From Vreelandella rituensis (GTDB lineage Bacteria > Pseudomonadota > Gammaproteobacteria > Pseudomonadales > Halomonadaceae): a DNA stretch of 64,000 nt. A model generated the notes under the pieces. It ran no database searches. It had not been told where the DNA came from and saw only the letters and a program-made list of their open reading frames with translations. Made by a program: the position numbers and the translations under genes. This document shows, one piece after another, positions 9,619-17,506 of the stretch. Location of the stretch: positions 1-64,000 of the forward strand of contig NZ_QPIJ01000016.1 in the NCBI RefSeq assembly GCF_003336665.1, written 5' to 3'. Position 1 is the first letter of the stretch, and every line of letters starts with the position of its first letter.

Positions 9619-10439
9619 GGATGACCTCCAGATGCCGTCGCATCGTCAAGAATATCGCTATAGAAATCCGGTGCCGGATAATGAAACGGCACCGGCCCAT
9701 CGGGCTCACCATGCACGAACTGACTCACTCGAGGGTCGGCGTGGGTATCCAGCGACTTGGGTGTTCCTTCAGCCACCACCTTGCCATCGGAAATCAGGTA
9801 AACGTAATCAGCGATCGACAGGGTTTCCTTGATGTCGTGAGACACCACAATGGACGTCAGCTCAAGCGCTTGACTAAGCCGACGGATCAACTCCACCAAT
9901 ACCCCCATGGAAATGGGATCCTGACCGACAAAAGGCTCATCATAGAGAATTAATTCCGGGTCCAGCGCTACGGCCCGCGCCAAGGCAACCCGACGCGCCA
10001 TGCCGCCGGACAGTTCAGCGGGGGTCAGGGCACGGGCACCACGCAAGCCTACCGACTGAAGTTTCAGCAGTACTAGGTCGCGGATCATCGGTTCCGGCAA
10101 GTCCGTATGTACCCGTAGCGGGAACGCCACATTTTCGAACACGTCCAGATCGGAAAACAGCGCCCCGCTCTGAAACAACATACCCATGCGCTTGCGCAGC
10201 TCGAACAGCGCCTTGCGTGACAAGCGGTGTACATCCTGGCCATCGATCAGCACCCGCCCACTGTCCGGCGTCAGCTGCCCTCCGATCAATTTGAGCAAGG
10301 TGGTTTTTCCAGTCCCGCTCGGCCCCATGATGGCGGTAATACGTCCGTGAGGAATCGCCATATTGATGCCACGAAATATTTCACGCCCACCGAACGTGAA
10401 GTGCAGATCTTCAATTTCAACAAATGGAACGTCAGTCAT
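9615..10439 (-). CDS. mlaF: MlaF, ATPase subunit of the phospholipid ABC transporter
   Basis: This 274-residue ABC ATPase drives MlaFEDB. It has Walker [10 protein letters not shown] (39-47), a Q-loop at MGMLFQ, signature LSGGM (143-147), Walker B LILYDEP (163-169) and the switch His201. LSGGM with a following ARRVALARA is characteristic of the Mla/MCE subfamily. A C-terminal tail of about 30 residues past the core probably contacts the neighbouring subunit, as in other MlaF proteins. It is the first gene of mlaFEDCB, divergent from kdsD across a 297-bp spacer with a tandem repeat. Confidence 0.97.
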   Translation of the reverse strand: MTDVPFVEIEDLHFTFGGREIFRGINMAIPHGRITAIMGPSGTGKTTLLKLIGGQLTPDSGRVLIDGQDVHRLSRKALFELRKRMGMLFQSGALFSDLDVFENVAFPLRVHTDLPEPMIRDLVLLKLQSVGLRGARALTPAELSGGMARRVALARAVALDPELILYDEPFVGQDPISMGVLVELIRRLSQALELTSIVVSHDIKETLSIADYVYLISDGKVVAEGTPKSLDTHADPRVSQFVHGEPDGPVPFHYPAPDFYSDILDDATASGGHP

Positions 10440-10538
10440 GATGACTCACTATCAAAAAATGGCGCATAAGGTCGACAGCAGGCCATTGCTGAGGTCGACG
10501 ATAGAATAGTTGCGAATGAGAAAACCGCTCAATAACCA

Positions 10539-10608
10539 TTTTAAAACACGATGTTAAAAACATGGCTTCAAAAAGATAGTTTCAAAAACACGGTTTCAAA
10601 AACATTAT
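10539..10608. repeat. Five tandem copies of a 14-bp A-rich unit in the mlaF-kdsD spacer
   Basis: The 297-bp divergent spacer (10440-10736) contains five head-to-tail copies of a 14-bp unit close to TTCAAAAACACGGT, beginning at 10539, 10553, 10567, 10581 and 10595. TTCAAAAA is exact in the last three copies; the first matches the consensus at 11 of 14 positions. Unit length is constant. The array lies about 100 bp upstream of mlaF and 130 bp upstream of kdsD. It could be a protein-binding array or an expandable repeat. Nothing else definite is seen in the spacer beyond the promoters expected for both operons. Confidence 0.7.
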
Positions 10609-10736
10609 CGAACATCGTATCCTAACCCTTATAGCTAGCGTCAAGCGATAAACATCCGGCTATTACGTCTCGGGCATCTCCTTCGAGGATGTTATCCTGT
10701 GCATAAACGTTCATTCACTTTCTTGAGCCATCCGCC

Positions 10737-11723
10737 ATGAGTCAGCCCGTCCCCCTCACTTCCTTGCTACGCGAGAGCGCTGTGCGCACCCTGATGGTGG
10801 AGCAGGCGGCTATCGGCGCCTTGATCGGAAAACTGGATGCCGGATTCGATCAGGCTTGTCAGTTGATTCTGGCGTGTACTGGACGCGTGGTGGTAACCGG
10901 CATGGGCAAATCCGGGCATATCGCCGGCAAGATTGCCGCCACCCTCGCCAGCACCGGCACCCCGGCTTTTTTCGTTCATCCCGGCGAAGCCAGCCATGGG
11001 GATTTAGGCATGATCACCCGCGGTGATGTGGTGCTGGCCCTGTCCAATTCCGGTGAAACCAGCGAAGTAACCGCATTACTGCCGTTACTCAAGCGCATGG
11101 GTGCGCCCTTGGTCAGCATGACCGGGCGCCCCGGTTCCACACTGGCACAGCATGCCGACGCCCATCTGGACAGCGGCGTGGAACGAGAAGCCTGTCCGCT
11201 GGACCTCGCGCCCACCAGTTCCACCACGGCGGCATTGGCCCTGGGCGATGCCCTTGCCGTGGCGTTACTCGAAGCGCGCGGCTTCACCGCCGAGGATTTC
11301 GCCCTTTCCCACCCAGGCGGAAGCTTGGGCAAGCGACTCCTGCTCAGGGTCAAGGACTTGATGCATGCTGGCTCGCGTTTGCCCCAGGTGCCACTGGGCA
11401 GTCCCCTGCGCGACGCTCTGCTGGAAATCACCCGACAAGGACTCGGGTTCACCTGCGTTGTCGACCAGGAAGGTCGGTTGGCCGGAGTCTATACCGATGG
11501 TGATTTACGTCGCACTCTGGATCAACACCATGATCTGCGCAACTTGAACGTGGAGGATGTCATGACCCGACCGGGCAAACGCATTTCGCCCGACCTGCTG
11601 GCCGCCGAAGCCGTACGCATCATGGAAGACAATCGCATCACGGCGTTAGCCGTCGTCGACCAGCATGAACATCCTGTCGGCGCGCTGCATATGCACGACC
11701 TTCTAGCCAGCGGCGTGATTTAA
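10737..11723 (+). CDS. kdsD: D-arabinose 5-phosphate isomerase KdsD
   Basis: KdsD converts ribulose 5-phosphate to arabinose 5-phosphate for Kdo, the inner-core sugar of LPS. The 328-residue protein has an N-terminal SIS (sugar isomerase) domain with GMGKSGHIAGK and SNSGETSEV, plus two C-terminal CBS repeats (about 205-328, containing VDQEGRLAGVYTDGDLRR and ALAVVDQHEHPVGALHMHDL). The Ser-rich TSSTTAALALGDALAV helix is also conserved. Length matches E. coli KdsD. It opens the kdsD-kdsC-lptCAB operon, 56 bp before kdsC. Confidence 0.97.
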   Translation: MSQPVPLTSLLRESAVRTLMVEQAAIGALIGKLDAGFDQACQLILACTGRVVVTGMGKSGHIAGKIAATLASTGTPAFFVHPGEASHGDLGMITRGDVVLALSNSGETSEVTALLPLLKRMGAPLVSMTGRPGSTLAQHADAHLDSGVEREACPLDLAPTSSTTAALALGDALAVALLEARGFTAEDFALSHPGGSLGKRLLLRVKDLMHAGSRLPQVPLGSPLRDALLEITRQGLGFTCVVDQEGRLAGVYTDGDLRRTLDQHHDLRNLNVEDVMTRPGKRISPDLLAAEAVRIMEDNRITALAVVDQHEHPVGALHMHDLLASGVI

Positions 11724-11779
11724 ACAAGGCTTTTCAATCAAAAGCGCTTCAACCTGGAAGCGTTTCAACTGGAGGTTCC

Positions 11780-12322
11780 ATGGCCCTATCGCCTGCTTTA
11801 CTCGACCATCTGCGACGCGTGCGCTTGCTCGCCCTGGATGTGGATGGCGTTCTGACCGATGGCCGGCTCTACTTTCAGGCCGATGGTATCGAAATCAAAG
11901 CCTTTCATACCCAGGATGGGCATGGCCTCAAACTGCTCAAGCGCGCCGGCATTCATGTCGCCCTGATTACCGGACGTGATTCGCCAATGGTCAGCCAGCG
12001 TGCAGCCGCTCTGGGAATTTCTCATGTATCCCAGGGCTGCGAGGATAAACTCGGCACATTGCGCCACCTCTGCCAGCGCCTCGGAATCGAGCTCGACCAG
12101 GTTGCTTATTGCGGCGATGACCTGCCTGACCTGGCGGCAATCAAACGTTCCGGCGTCGGGATTACCGTCCCCCATGCACCGGTCTATATTCAGTCACATG
12201 CCGACTGGGTAACCGAACGCCACGGGGGGCATGGGGCAGTGCGCGAGATCTGCGACACCCTGCTCGAGGCGCAGGGACACTGGGGTGCGGTCATCGACAC
12301 CTACCTGCACGGCCGTCGCTGA
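11780..12322 (+). CDS. kdsC: 3-deoxy-manno-octulosonate-8-phosphate phosphatase KdsC
   Basis: KdsC removes phosphate from Kdo-8-phosphate. This 180-residue HAD-superfamily enzyme lacks a cap domain, as in the tetrameric KdsC group. Motif I is LALDVDGVLTDG (Asp20 nucleophile, Asp22), motif II ITGRDS, the Lys in GCEDKLG, and motif IV GDDLPDL. GGAGG lies before ATG 11780. It is followed by lptC after a single base (TGAGATG), so the two are translated together. Confidence 0.97.
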   Translation: MALSPALLDHLRRVRLLALDVDGVLTDGRLYFQADGIEIKAFHTQDGHGLKLLKRAGIHVALITGRDSPMVSQRAAALGISHVSQGCEDKLGTLRHLCQRLGIELDQVAYCGDDLPDLAAIKRSGVGITVPHAPVYIQSHADWVTERHGGHGAVREICDTLLEAQGHWGAVIDTYLHGRR

Positions 12323-12323
12323 G

Positions 12324-12914
12324 ATGAGCCGTCAAGCATTGTTGCCGCGCTGGCTATGGATAGCCGGGATGGTGGCCCTGCTCGGCGGGTTGCTGGTTTA
12401 CCTGGACCCTCGGGCGCCCCAGGAAGTAGCGGTGGACCCCGCTGCCCAGGCCGAGGAACCCAATCATGTCCTGGAAGGTGCCGATATGACCTTGTTCGGT
12501 GCCGATGGGCTTATCCAGCAGTCCATCCGCACTCCCCATCTGGTGCATATTCCCCAGGACTCACTGACACAGGTCGAGATGCCGAGAGCCAGGCTGTACG
12601 ACGAACAACGCCGAGAATGGCTAGCCAGTGCCGACAATGGCACTGTCGACATCGCCACCCATCGCTTGTCACTCAGCGGCTCGGCTCGGCTGATCGCCCC
12701 CGAGAGCGGCTGGCAACTGGATAGCGAAGTGTTGCACTATGACAGCCGTCAGGCCCACGCTTGGAGCGACGCCCCGGTACTGCTGCAACAGCCCCCCCAG
12801 CACATGCGTGCCTTGCGCATGGATACGTGGTTGAACGATAGCCAGGTTCGCCTGACCGGCGATGTGCAAGGCTACCACCCAGCGGCAACGCACGAGCAAG
12901 AGGAAACCCCATGA
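12324..12914 (+). CDS. lptC: LPS export protein LptC
   Basis: LptC is a bitopic inner-membrane protein that takes LPS from LptB2FG and passes it to LptA. The 196-residue product has one N-terminal membrane helix (WLWIAGMVALLGGLLVYL) and a periplasmic beta-jellyroll domain with alternating residues such as LIQQSIRTPHLVHIPQDS and WQLDSEVLHYDS. ATG 12324 follows the kdsC stop directly; a longer open frame from 12231 lies inside kdsC and is rejected. Its stop overlaps the lptA start (ATGA). Sequence conservation in this family is low, so position in the operon is part of the evidence. Confidence 0.93.
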   Translation: MSRQALLPRWLWIAGMVALLGGLLVYLDPRAPQEVAVDPAAQAEEPNHVLEGADMTLFGADGLIQQSIRTPHLVHIPQDSLTQVEMPRARLYDEQRREWLASADNGTVDIATHRLSLSGSARLIAPESGWQLDSEVLHYDSRQAHAWSDAPVLLQQPPQHMRALRMDTWLNDSQVRLTGDVQGYHPAATHEQEETP

Positions 12915-13408
12915 AAACGTTTCTGCAAGCCACGCTGCTGAGCCTGGCCCTGCTGCCGGCAGTGGCACTCGCCCAGCAGGCGCCTCCCCCGGTCGAGGTG
13001 GAGGCAGACCGTCTTGATCTGGATCAACGTACCGGTACCGCGGTATATGCCGGTAACGTTGAAGTTCGTCAGGGCGAAATGCGCCTGAGAGGCGACCGTG
13101 TCGAAATTCAGCGTAACTCAGCAGGCGAACTGTCACGTGCCATCGCCACAGGGGATCGTGCTTATCTTCGTCATCATCCACAAGACCAGGATCAACCTCT
13201 GGAAGGCTATGCCCGCACGGTCATTTTTCACGTTGCCGAACGCCGAGTGGAACTGATCGATAAAGCCGAGCTGATTCAGGGCGGGGACCGCTTTACCGGG
13301 GGACGTCTGGAATACTTCATCGACCGAGAGGTCATCCAGGCTCGCGCAGATGTGGAAGGACAGGAGTCCCAACGCATCCGCATGACTCTCCAGCCCGAAC
13401 AACAATGA
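12911..13408 (+). CDS. lptA: Periplasmic LPS transport protein LptA (LptH)
   Basis: This 165-residue protein has a signal peptide ([21 protein letters not shown]) and an OstA/LptA jellyroll domain with [19 protein letters not shown] and [15 protein letters not shown]. LptA oligomers form the periplasmic bridge that carries LPS to LptDE. It overlaps lptC by four bases at its start and lptB by four at its end, a translationally coupled lptC-lptA-lptB set. Length is slightly below E. coli LptA (185) and similar to Pseudomonas LptH. Confidence 0.95.
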   Translation: MKTFLQATLLSLALLPAVALAQQAPPPVEVEADRLDLDQRTGTAVYAGNVEVRQGEMRLRGDRVEIQRNSAGELSRAIATGDRAYLRHHPQDQDQPLEGYARTVIFHVAERRVELIDKAELIQGGDRFTGGRLEYFIDREVIQARADVEGQESQRIRMTLQPEQQ

Positions 13409-14184
13409 GGCAAACCGTGCACTCAGGCGACCGTGAAGCGTCTACGTCTACTCCGGGCATAAAAACGCTTTATGCCCGCCACCTGGCCAAGAGCTACAAG
13501 CGCCGGCGCGTGGTCAAGGACATCAGTCTCGAGATCGCTCAAGGCAGCGTGGTCGGCCTGTTGGGTCCTAATGGGGCCGGCAAGACAACCTCTTTTTACA
13601 TGATCGTCGGCCTGGTACGCGCCGATGCCGGCGAAGTAAGTATCGATGAGCATGACCTCAGCGGCGCCCCCATGCACGAACGCGCCATGGCCGGCATCGG
13701 CTATCTGCCCCAGGAAGCCTCGATATTTCGCAAACTGTCGGTGGCCGACAACATCATGGCAATTCTGGAAACCCGCAAGGATCTTGATCGAAGCGCTCGC
13801 GAAAAGCGCCGGGAAGCGTTACTCGAAGACTTTCATGTCACCCATATACGCGACAACCTGGGCATGAGCCTTTCCGGTGGTGAGCGCAGGCGCGTGGAAA
13901 TCGCCCGCGCGCTCGCTACCGAACCAGCGTTCATACTGCTCGACGAACCTTTTGCCGGCGTCGACCCTATTTCCGTGGGTGAGATCAAGACCATTATCCG
14001 CGCGCTCAAGGCACGCCATATAGGCGTCTTGATCACCGACCACAACGTGCGTGAAACCTTGGACATCTGCGATACGGCTTATATCGTCGGCGACGGCCAG
14101 ATCATCGCCAATGGTCCCCCCAAAAGCATTTTAGACAACCAGCAGGTGCGCGACGTTTATCTGGGTGCCGATTTCCGCTTATAG
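13405..14184 (+). CDS. lptB: LPS export ATPase LptB
   Basis: LptB is the cytosolic ATPase of LptB2FG that extracts LPS from the inner membrane. The 259-residue protein has Walker [10 protein letters not shown] (54-62), signature [15 protein letters not shown], Walker [14 protein letters not shown] and switch histidine in [10 protein letters not shown]. Compared with the usual 241 residues it has an N-terminal extension of about 18 ([18 protein letters not shown]). No later ATG, GTG or TTG fits the family start, and the four-base overlap with lptA supports the listed start. lptF and lptG are not in this window. Confidence 0.97.
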   Translation: MRQTVHSGDREASTSTPGIKTLYARHLAKSYKRRRVVKDISLEIAQGSVVGLLGPNGAGKTTSFYMIVGLVRADAGEVSIDEHDLSGAPMHERAMAGIGYLPQEASIFRKLSVADNIMAILETRKDLDRSAREKRREALLEDFHVTHIRDNLGMSLSGGERRRVEIARALATEPAFILLDEPFAGVDPISVGEIKTIIRALKARHIGVLITDHNVRETLDICDTAYIVGDGQIIANGPPKSILDNQQVRDVYLGADFRL

Positions 14185-14302
14185 GCAACATCTCCCCAGC
14201 CTAGTGGCATATTTATTGCTACTCATTACGAAAAGCTAGGTTGCGTCAGGTCGTGGCTCGCACTAGGGTAAAAACTTTCGATCAAGCAAGCGGGACTTCC
14301 CT

Positions 14303-15721
14303 ATGGTCATGAAAGCCTCACTTCAATTGCGCATGGGTACTCACCTGACCATGACGCCGCAATTGCAACAGGCCATTGCATTGCTCCAGTTATCCACGCT
14401 TGATCTGCGACAGGAAGTTCAGCAGGCACTCGACACCAACCCGATGCTGGAACAGGAAGATGAGTTCGGCGAGCAAGCCGTCAATGAAACACCCGAGCCG
14501 GAATGGTCGGAGGATATCCCCACGGAGCTTGCCGTCGATAGCGACTGGTCGGATACCTACCAGGACATGAGCCCTACGGTTGGTGGCGCCTCGGAAGGAC
14601 CGGATTTTGAACGCCAGGCCGCCGAGCAAAGCCTTCAAAGTCGCTTGCTCTGGCAACTTGCGATGACTGATTTCGACGACCGCGAACAGCTGGTAGCGGA
14701 AAGTCTTATCGATGCTCTCGATACCAACGGTTACCTGACCCAGACGCTCAACGAAATCCGCGAAGGATTACGTGGACAGGTCGAGCGCATCACCTTGCGA
14801 GAAATGGAAGGAATACTGCTGCGCTTGCAACAATTCGAGCCTACCGGCGTCTTCGCCCGAGATCTGCGTGAATGCCTGATGCTTCAACTGGCAACATTAC
14901 CTGATGAGACGCCGTTGCTGCCCCAAGCACGGCGTCTGGTGCGTCAGTTTCTGGAAGCCTTGGGCAAGGACGACTTACGCATGCTCAAACGCCGACTGGG
15001 TCTCGATGACCAGCAGTTGAATGAGGTCATTCATCTGATTCGAAGTCTCGACCCACGGCCGGGCAGCGCCTTTTCCGAAACGACCGATAGTTATGTGATT
15101 CCCGACTTGGTGGTACGCCATGATGCGCAAGGCTGGCACCTGGAGCTCAACCCTGAGGCGCTTCCTCGGTTAAGGATTCAACCGGATTACGCAAGCCTGA
15201 TCAAGCGCGCCGACAAGAGCCATGATAACCAGTTTCTCAAAGAGCACCTCCAGGAAGCACGCTGGCTGATCAAGAGCCTATCCAGCCGCAATGACACCCT
15301 GCTGCGCGTAGGACGCGAAATCATTATTCGTCAGATCGGTTTTCTGGAGCATGGCGAAGAAGCCATGAAACCCCTCATTCTGGCGGATATCGCCGACGCC
15401 GTTGAGATGCATGAATCCACGATCTCGCGAGTCACGACGCAAAAATATATCCATACCCCGCGTGGCGTCTTCGAGCTCAAGTACTTTTTTTCCAGCCAGG
15501 TCGGCGGCGGCGAAAGCCAGGGCGATAGCCATTCAAGTACGGCCATCCGCGCACGGCTCAAGAAACTGGTTCAGGAAGAGCCTGCGGGCAAGCCGCTTTC
15601 CGATAGCCGAATCGTAACCCTGCTGCAGGAAAACGGCATCAAGGTGGCACGTCGCACGGTCGCCAAATACCGCGAAGCCATGGGCATCCCCCCTTCCAGT
15701 GAACGCCGTCGATTGAGATAG
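14303..15721 (+). CDS. rpoN: RNA polymerase sigma-54 factor RpoN
   Basis: RpoN directs RNA polymerase to -24/-12 promoters that need AAA+ activators. The 472-residue protein has the Gln/Leu-rich region I (LRMGTHLTMTPQLQQAIALL), an acidic region II (about 50-110), the core-binding domain, the HTH region (DAVEMHESTISRVTTQKYI) and the RpoN box ARRTVAKYRE near the C-terminus. It follows lptB by 118 bp, where a weak candidate promoter (TTGCGT 14241, TAGGGT 14264, spacing 17) lies. hpf, ptsN, rapZ and ptsH follow as in other gammaproteobacteria, but a decayed IS separates rpoN from hpf. Confidence 0.98.
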   Translation: MVMKASLQLRMGTHLTMTPQLQQAIALLQLSTLDLRQEVQQALDTNPMLEQEDEFGEQAVNETPEPEWSEDIPTELAVDSDWSDTYQDMSPTVGGASEGPDFERQAAEQSLQSRLLWQLAMTDFDDREQLVAESLIDALDTNGYLTQTLNEIREGLRGQVERITLREMEGILLRLQQFEPTGVFARDLRECLMLQLATLPDETPLLPQARRLVRQFLEALGKDDLRMLKRRLGLDDQQLNEVIHLIRSLDPRPGSAFSETTDSYVIPDLVVRHDAQGWHLELNPEALPRLRIQPDYASLIKRADKSHDNQFLKEHLQEARWLIKSLSSRNDTLLRVGREIIIRQIGFLEHGEEAMKPLILADIADAVEMHESTISRVTTQKYIHTPRGVFELKYFFSSQVGGGESQGDSHSSTAIRARLKKLVQEEPAGKPLSDSRIVTLLQENGIKVARRTVAKYREAMGIPPSSERRRLR

Positions 15722-15732
15722 CCGTCAATTAC

Positions 15733-15765
15733 CCACGCATCATCAGCGGCGCTGATGATGCGTGG
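15733..15765. repeat. 15-bp perfect inverted repeat just after rpoN
   Basis: Arms CCACGCATCATCAGC (15733-15747) and GCTGATGATGCGTGG (15751-15765) pair perfectly with a 3-nt loop, 11 bp after the rpoN stop. No T-run follows (CTTGCAAG), so it is not a standard intrinsic terminator. It may still end or protect the rpoN message, or may have been the insertion site of the mobile remnant that begins about 20 bp later. Confidence 0.6.
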
Positions 15766-15786
15766 CTTGCAAGACGATGTGCAAGT

Positions 15787-16014
15787 CCTGGTTGACTAGG
15801 CCAAGGGTGCCTTCTGGGCACACTACGTTAGTCGGGTCATGACACCCTGGGATGTTTCGCTAGTCCCTTGCTCTGTCGCCTTGTTGTAACCAGTCCTGAG
15901 GGAAAGGGGCCGTCAACCTGGCATGACAAGCCCGATTAACCTGGCCGAAGCGAACCTTACCCCTGTGGTGTCACAGTGCGTTCTTACCAATCGACCGACA
16001 GAGGGTCATGCATG
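15787..16014 (+). ncRNA. HEARO / IscB-associated omega RNA
   Basis: The 225 nt before the iscB start have the position and size of HEARO (omega) RNAs, which guide IscB nucleases. Many nested pairings are visible. A long-range helix joins GGTTGAC (15790-15796) with GTCAACC (15912-15918). Local stems are GTGCC/GGCAC (15807-15821), GGGT/ACCC (15834-15847), GAAC/GTTC (15952-15983) and CTGTG/CACAG (15963-15976). GACTA at 15794 can also pair with TAGTC at 15829 or 15861. The RNA runs into the start codon, as in HEARO. The guide would be at its 5' end, near 15766-15790. Assignment rests on the adjacent iscB remnant and on structure, not on a covariance search. Confidence 0.65.
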
Positions 16015-16149
16015 AGGGTCTATGTCAAAAGTCAGCAAGGCGATTGGCTGATGCCCACCCATCCGGCGAAGGCCCGATGAATGGTCAGGGTGGGCAAGAC
16101 CCAGGTCATACAGCGGACGTCCTTTGCCATTAAACTAACCTATGCCGCC
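16012..16149 (+). pseudogene. iscB: IscB N-terminal remnant with in-frame stop
   Basis: From ATG 16012 the frame reads MRVYVKSQQGDWLMPTHPAK, which matches the PLMP domain that begins IscB proteins (a V-x-V start followed by LMP-x-x-P-x-x-A-R). A TGA at 16078-16080 interrupts it after residue 22. The same frame then continues VRVGKTQVIQRTSFAIKLTY, again the expected IscB sequence, until it meets tnpA sequence at about 16147. The RuvC, bridge-helix and HNH regions are missing. IscB is the ancestor-like relative of Cas9. The stop could have arisen from a CGA to TGA change. Clearly nonfunctional. Confidence 0.8.
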
Positions 16150-16454
16150 AGGGCGAATTGATCGAGTTTAACGGCGAGGCCGACCATCTCCACCTGCTGG
16201 TCATCTGCCCGCCGCAGAAAGCCCTGTCTCACTTTATCGGCAAGCTCAAAGGCAAGAGTGCTTACGTGATACGCAAGGAGTTTGCACAAGACATCGCCGA
16301 CAAACTCTGGGGCAGCCAGTTCTGGTCACCGTCCTACTGCGTCGTCAGTTGCGGGGGCGCACCGCTGGATATCGTGACGCAGTACATCACCGACCAGCAA
16401 CGCCCCACCTCCGAGCAAGGTGAACAACAATCGCGGCGGCTACGCCGCCGATAG
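16149..16454 (+). pseudogene. tnpA: TnpA 3' fragment (Y1 transposase)
   Basis: The frame reads QGELIEFNGEADHLHLLV and continues to a TAG at 16454. It contains the HUH motif (DHLHLL) and the catalytic tyrosine (in VTQYITDQQ), but the first roughly 50 residues of a Y1 transposase are replaced by iscB sequence. It resembles the intact TnpA at 315-752 (ELIEF-GEADH-HLL shared) but differs throughout, so it comes from a different element. An internal TTG at 16158 could start a 98-residue peptide, but function is unlikely. Confidence 0.85.
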
Positions 16455-16542
16455 CGGCCTTCCCTGGCCGAGCCGGCTTGACTCGAAGCTAAAGCAACCG
16501 AGATTGCGCCGGGGTTGGTTCAAGAATCTTTCCCCAAGGGCT

Positions 16543-16569
16543 TTGCTTGAAAGAAAAAAGGGTTACAAT
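16543..16569 (+). promoter_or_regulatory. Candidate sigma-70 promoter for hpf-ptsN
   Basis: TTGCTT (16543-16548) and TACAAT (16564-16569), 15 bp apart, lie 33 bp before the hpf start. The short spacing weakens the match. A promoter here would let hpf be expressed independently of rpoN, which the mobile remnant has pushed 880 bp away. Confidence 0.35.
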
Positions 16570-16602
16570 CAAATCACAGCCCGACAGAGAAGGAGTACGT
16601 CA

Positions 16603-16914
16603 ATGCAAGTCAATATCACCGGTCATCATGTGGAACTGACTGACGCCTTGCGTGACTATGTCAACGAAAAACTCGCGCGCGTGGAGCGACATTACGACAA
16701 TATCACCACGGTACAAGTGGTCCTGTCTGTCGAAAAAGAGCGTAAACAAGCCACCTGCACCCTGCATGCCGGCGGTATCGATGAATTGCATGCCGAAGCG
16801 ACGGATGTGGATATGTATGCTGCCATTGACGCCTTGGCGGACAAGATTGATCGCCAGCTCGTCAAGCACAAGGAAAAAGCACAAGCCCGCGCCCAAGGCG
16901 CTGGGGCGCGTTAA
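16603..16914 (+). CDS. hpf: Ribosome hibernation-promoting factor, short form (HPF/YhbH)
   Basis: This 103-residue protein belongs to the short HPF/YfiA family, which binds the 30S A/P sites and stabilises idle 70S/100S ribosomes. Typical features are MQVNITGHHVELTDALRDYV, the beta-strand KERKQATCTLHAGG and the basic C-terminal helix DKIDRQLVKHKEKAQAR. ATG 16603 has GAAGGAG 7 nt upstream. An in-frame opening to 16420 crosses mobile-element sequence and is rejected. The gene is 4 bp before ptsN, and the rpoN-hpf-ptsN-rapZ-ptsH order is conserved in gammaproteobacteria. Confidence 0.96.
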   Translation: MQVNITGHHVELTDALRDYVNEKLARVERHYDNITTVQVVLSVEKERKQATCTLHAGGIDELHAEATDVDMYAAIDALADKIDRQLVKHKEKAQARAQGAGAR

Positions 16915-16918
16915 ACTG

Positions 16919-17389
16919 ATGTCACTGAAAGCCATCCTGCCCCCTGAGCGCGTGCTTTACGACGTGCCCGGGGGGAGTAAGAAGCGTGTACTGGAGTTTT
17001 TCAGTACCTTCATTGCTCAGAATACCCCTAGCTTGGATAGTCAGGAAGTCTTCAGCCGTCTCATTGGCAGAGAACGCCTGGGCAGCACGGGAATCGGCAA
17101 TGGAGTTGCCATCCCTCATGCGCGCAGCCCACACTGCGATGCCCCTATTGCCAGCTTTCTCAAGCTTGCAGAACCTGTGGATTTCGACGCCATCGACGGC
17201 GACCCGGTTGACTTGCTGTTTGTACTGCTGGTACCTGAAGAAGCCGACGATACCCACCTTGCGCTTCTCGGCCAGGTAGCCACCATCATGAACGATGCTG
17301 ACACACGTGCTCAGTTACGCAAGAGTGCCAGCCAACGCGAACTGCTTGATATACTGATGACAACGATTCGAGACCAGGACGCTTCCTGA
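16919..17389 (+). CDS. ptsN: Nitrogen PTS enzyme IIA (PtsN)
   Basis: PtsN is the final phospho-acceptor of the PTS-Ntr chain and regulates potassium uptake and nitrogen/carbon balance through protein binding. The 156-residue sequence is a PTS EIIA type-2 domain with the active-site His67 in GIGNGVAIPHARSP and the later LVPEEADDTHLALLGQVA. ATG 16919 lies 4 bp after hpf. There is no sugar-transport EIIB/EIIC domain. Its phospho-donor NPr is encoded downstream at 18476. Confidence 0.97.
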   Translation: MSLKAILPPERVLYDVPGGSKKRVLEFFSTFIAQNTPSLDSQEVFSRLIGRERLGSTGIGNGVAIPHARSPHCDAPIASFLKLAEPVDFDAIDGDPVDLLFVLLVPEEADDTHLALLGQVATIMNDADTRAQLRKSASQRELLDILMTTIRDQDAS

Positions 17390-17506
17390 GCTTCATTGTT
17401 TTCTGTATCGGTCTACGAACACCTTATTCAGCTATACTTTCGTGTCTCCTTGTAGCCCCTCACTAGAGGCTGCAGAGTGGTGCTTGGCCAGGAGCAGGAG
17501 ATTCAT

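Larger units (their letters stand above)
15787..16454 (+). mobile_element. Decayed IS200/IS605-like element: omega RNA, iscB start and tnpA 3' half
   Basis: The 881-bp gap between rpoN and hpf contains, in one orientation, a strongly structured noncoding stretch, the first 45 codons of an iscB gene with an in-frame stop, and the second half of a tnpA including its catalytic residues. The two gene pieces are joined near 16146-16150, which suggests an internal deletion. A GC-rich hairpin (CGGCGGC/GCCGCCG, 16434-16450) lies at the tnpA end. The element cannot move by itself. From 16455 to about 16540 nothing further is recognised. Confidence 0.75.

Noticed and set aside
10539..10608. The 14-bp array as a CRISPR
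   Set aside because: Units are contiguous with no spacers and are too short; no cas genes nearby.
16420..16602. N-terminal extension of hpf
   Set aside because: The added sequence is mobile-element and promoter DNA; the conserved start with GAAGGAG is at 16603.
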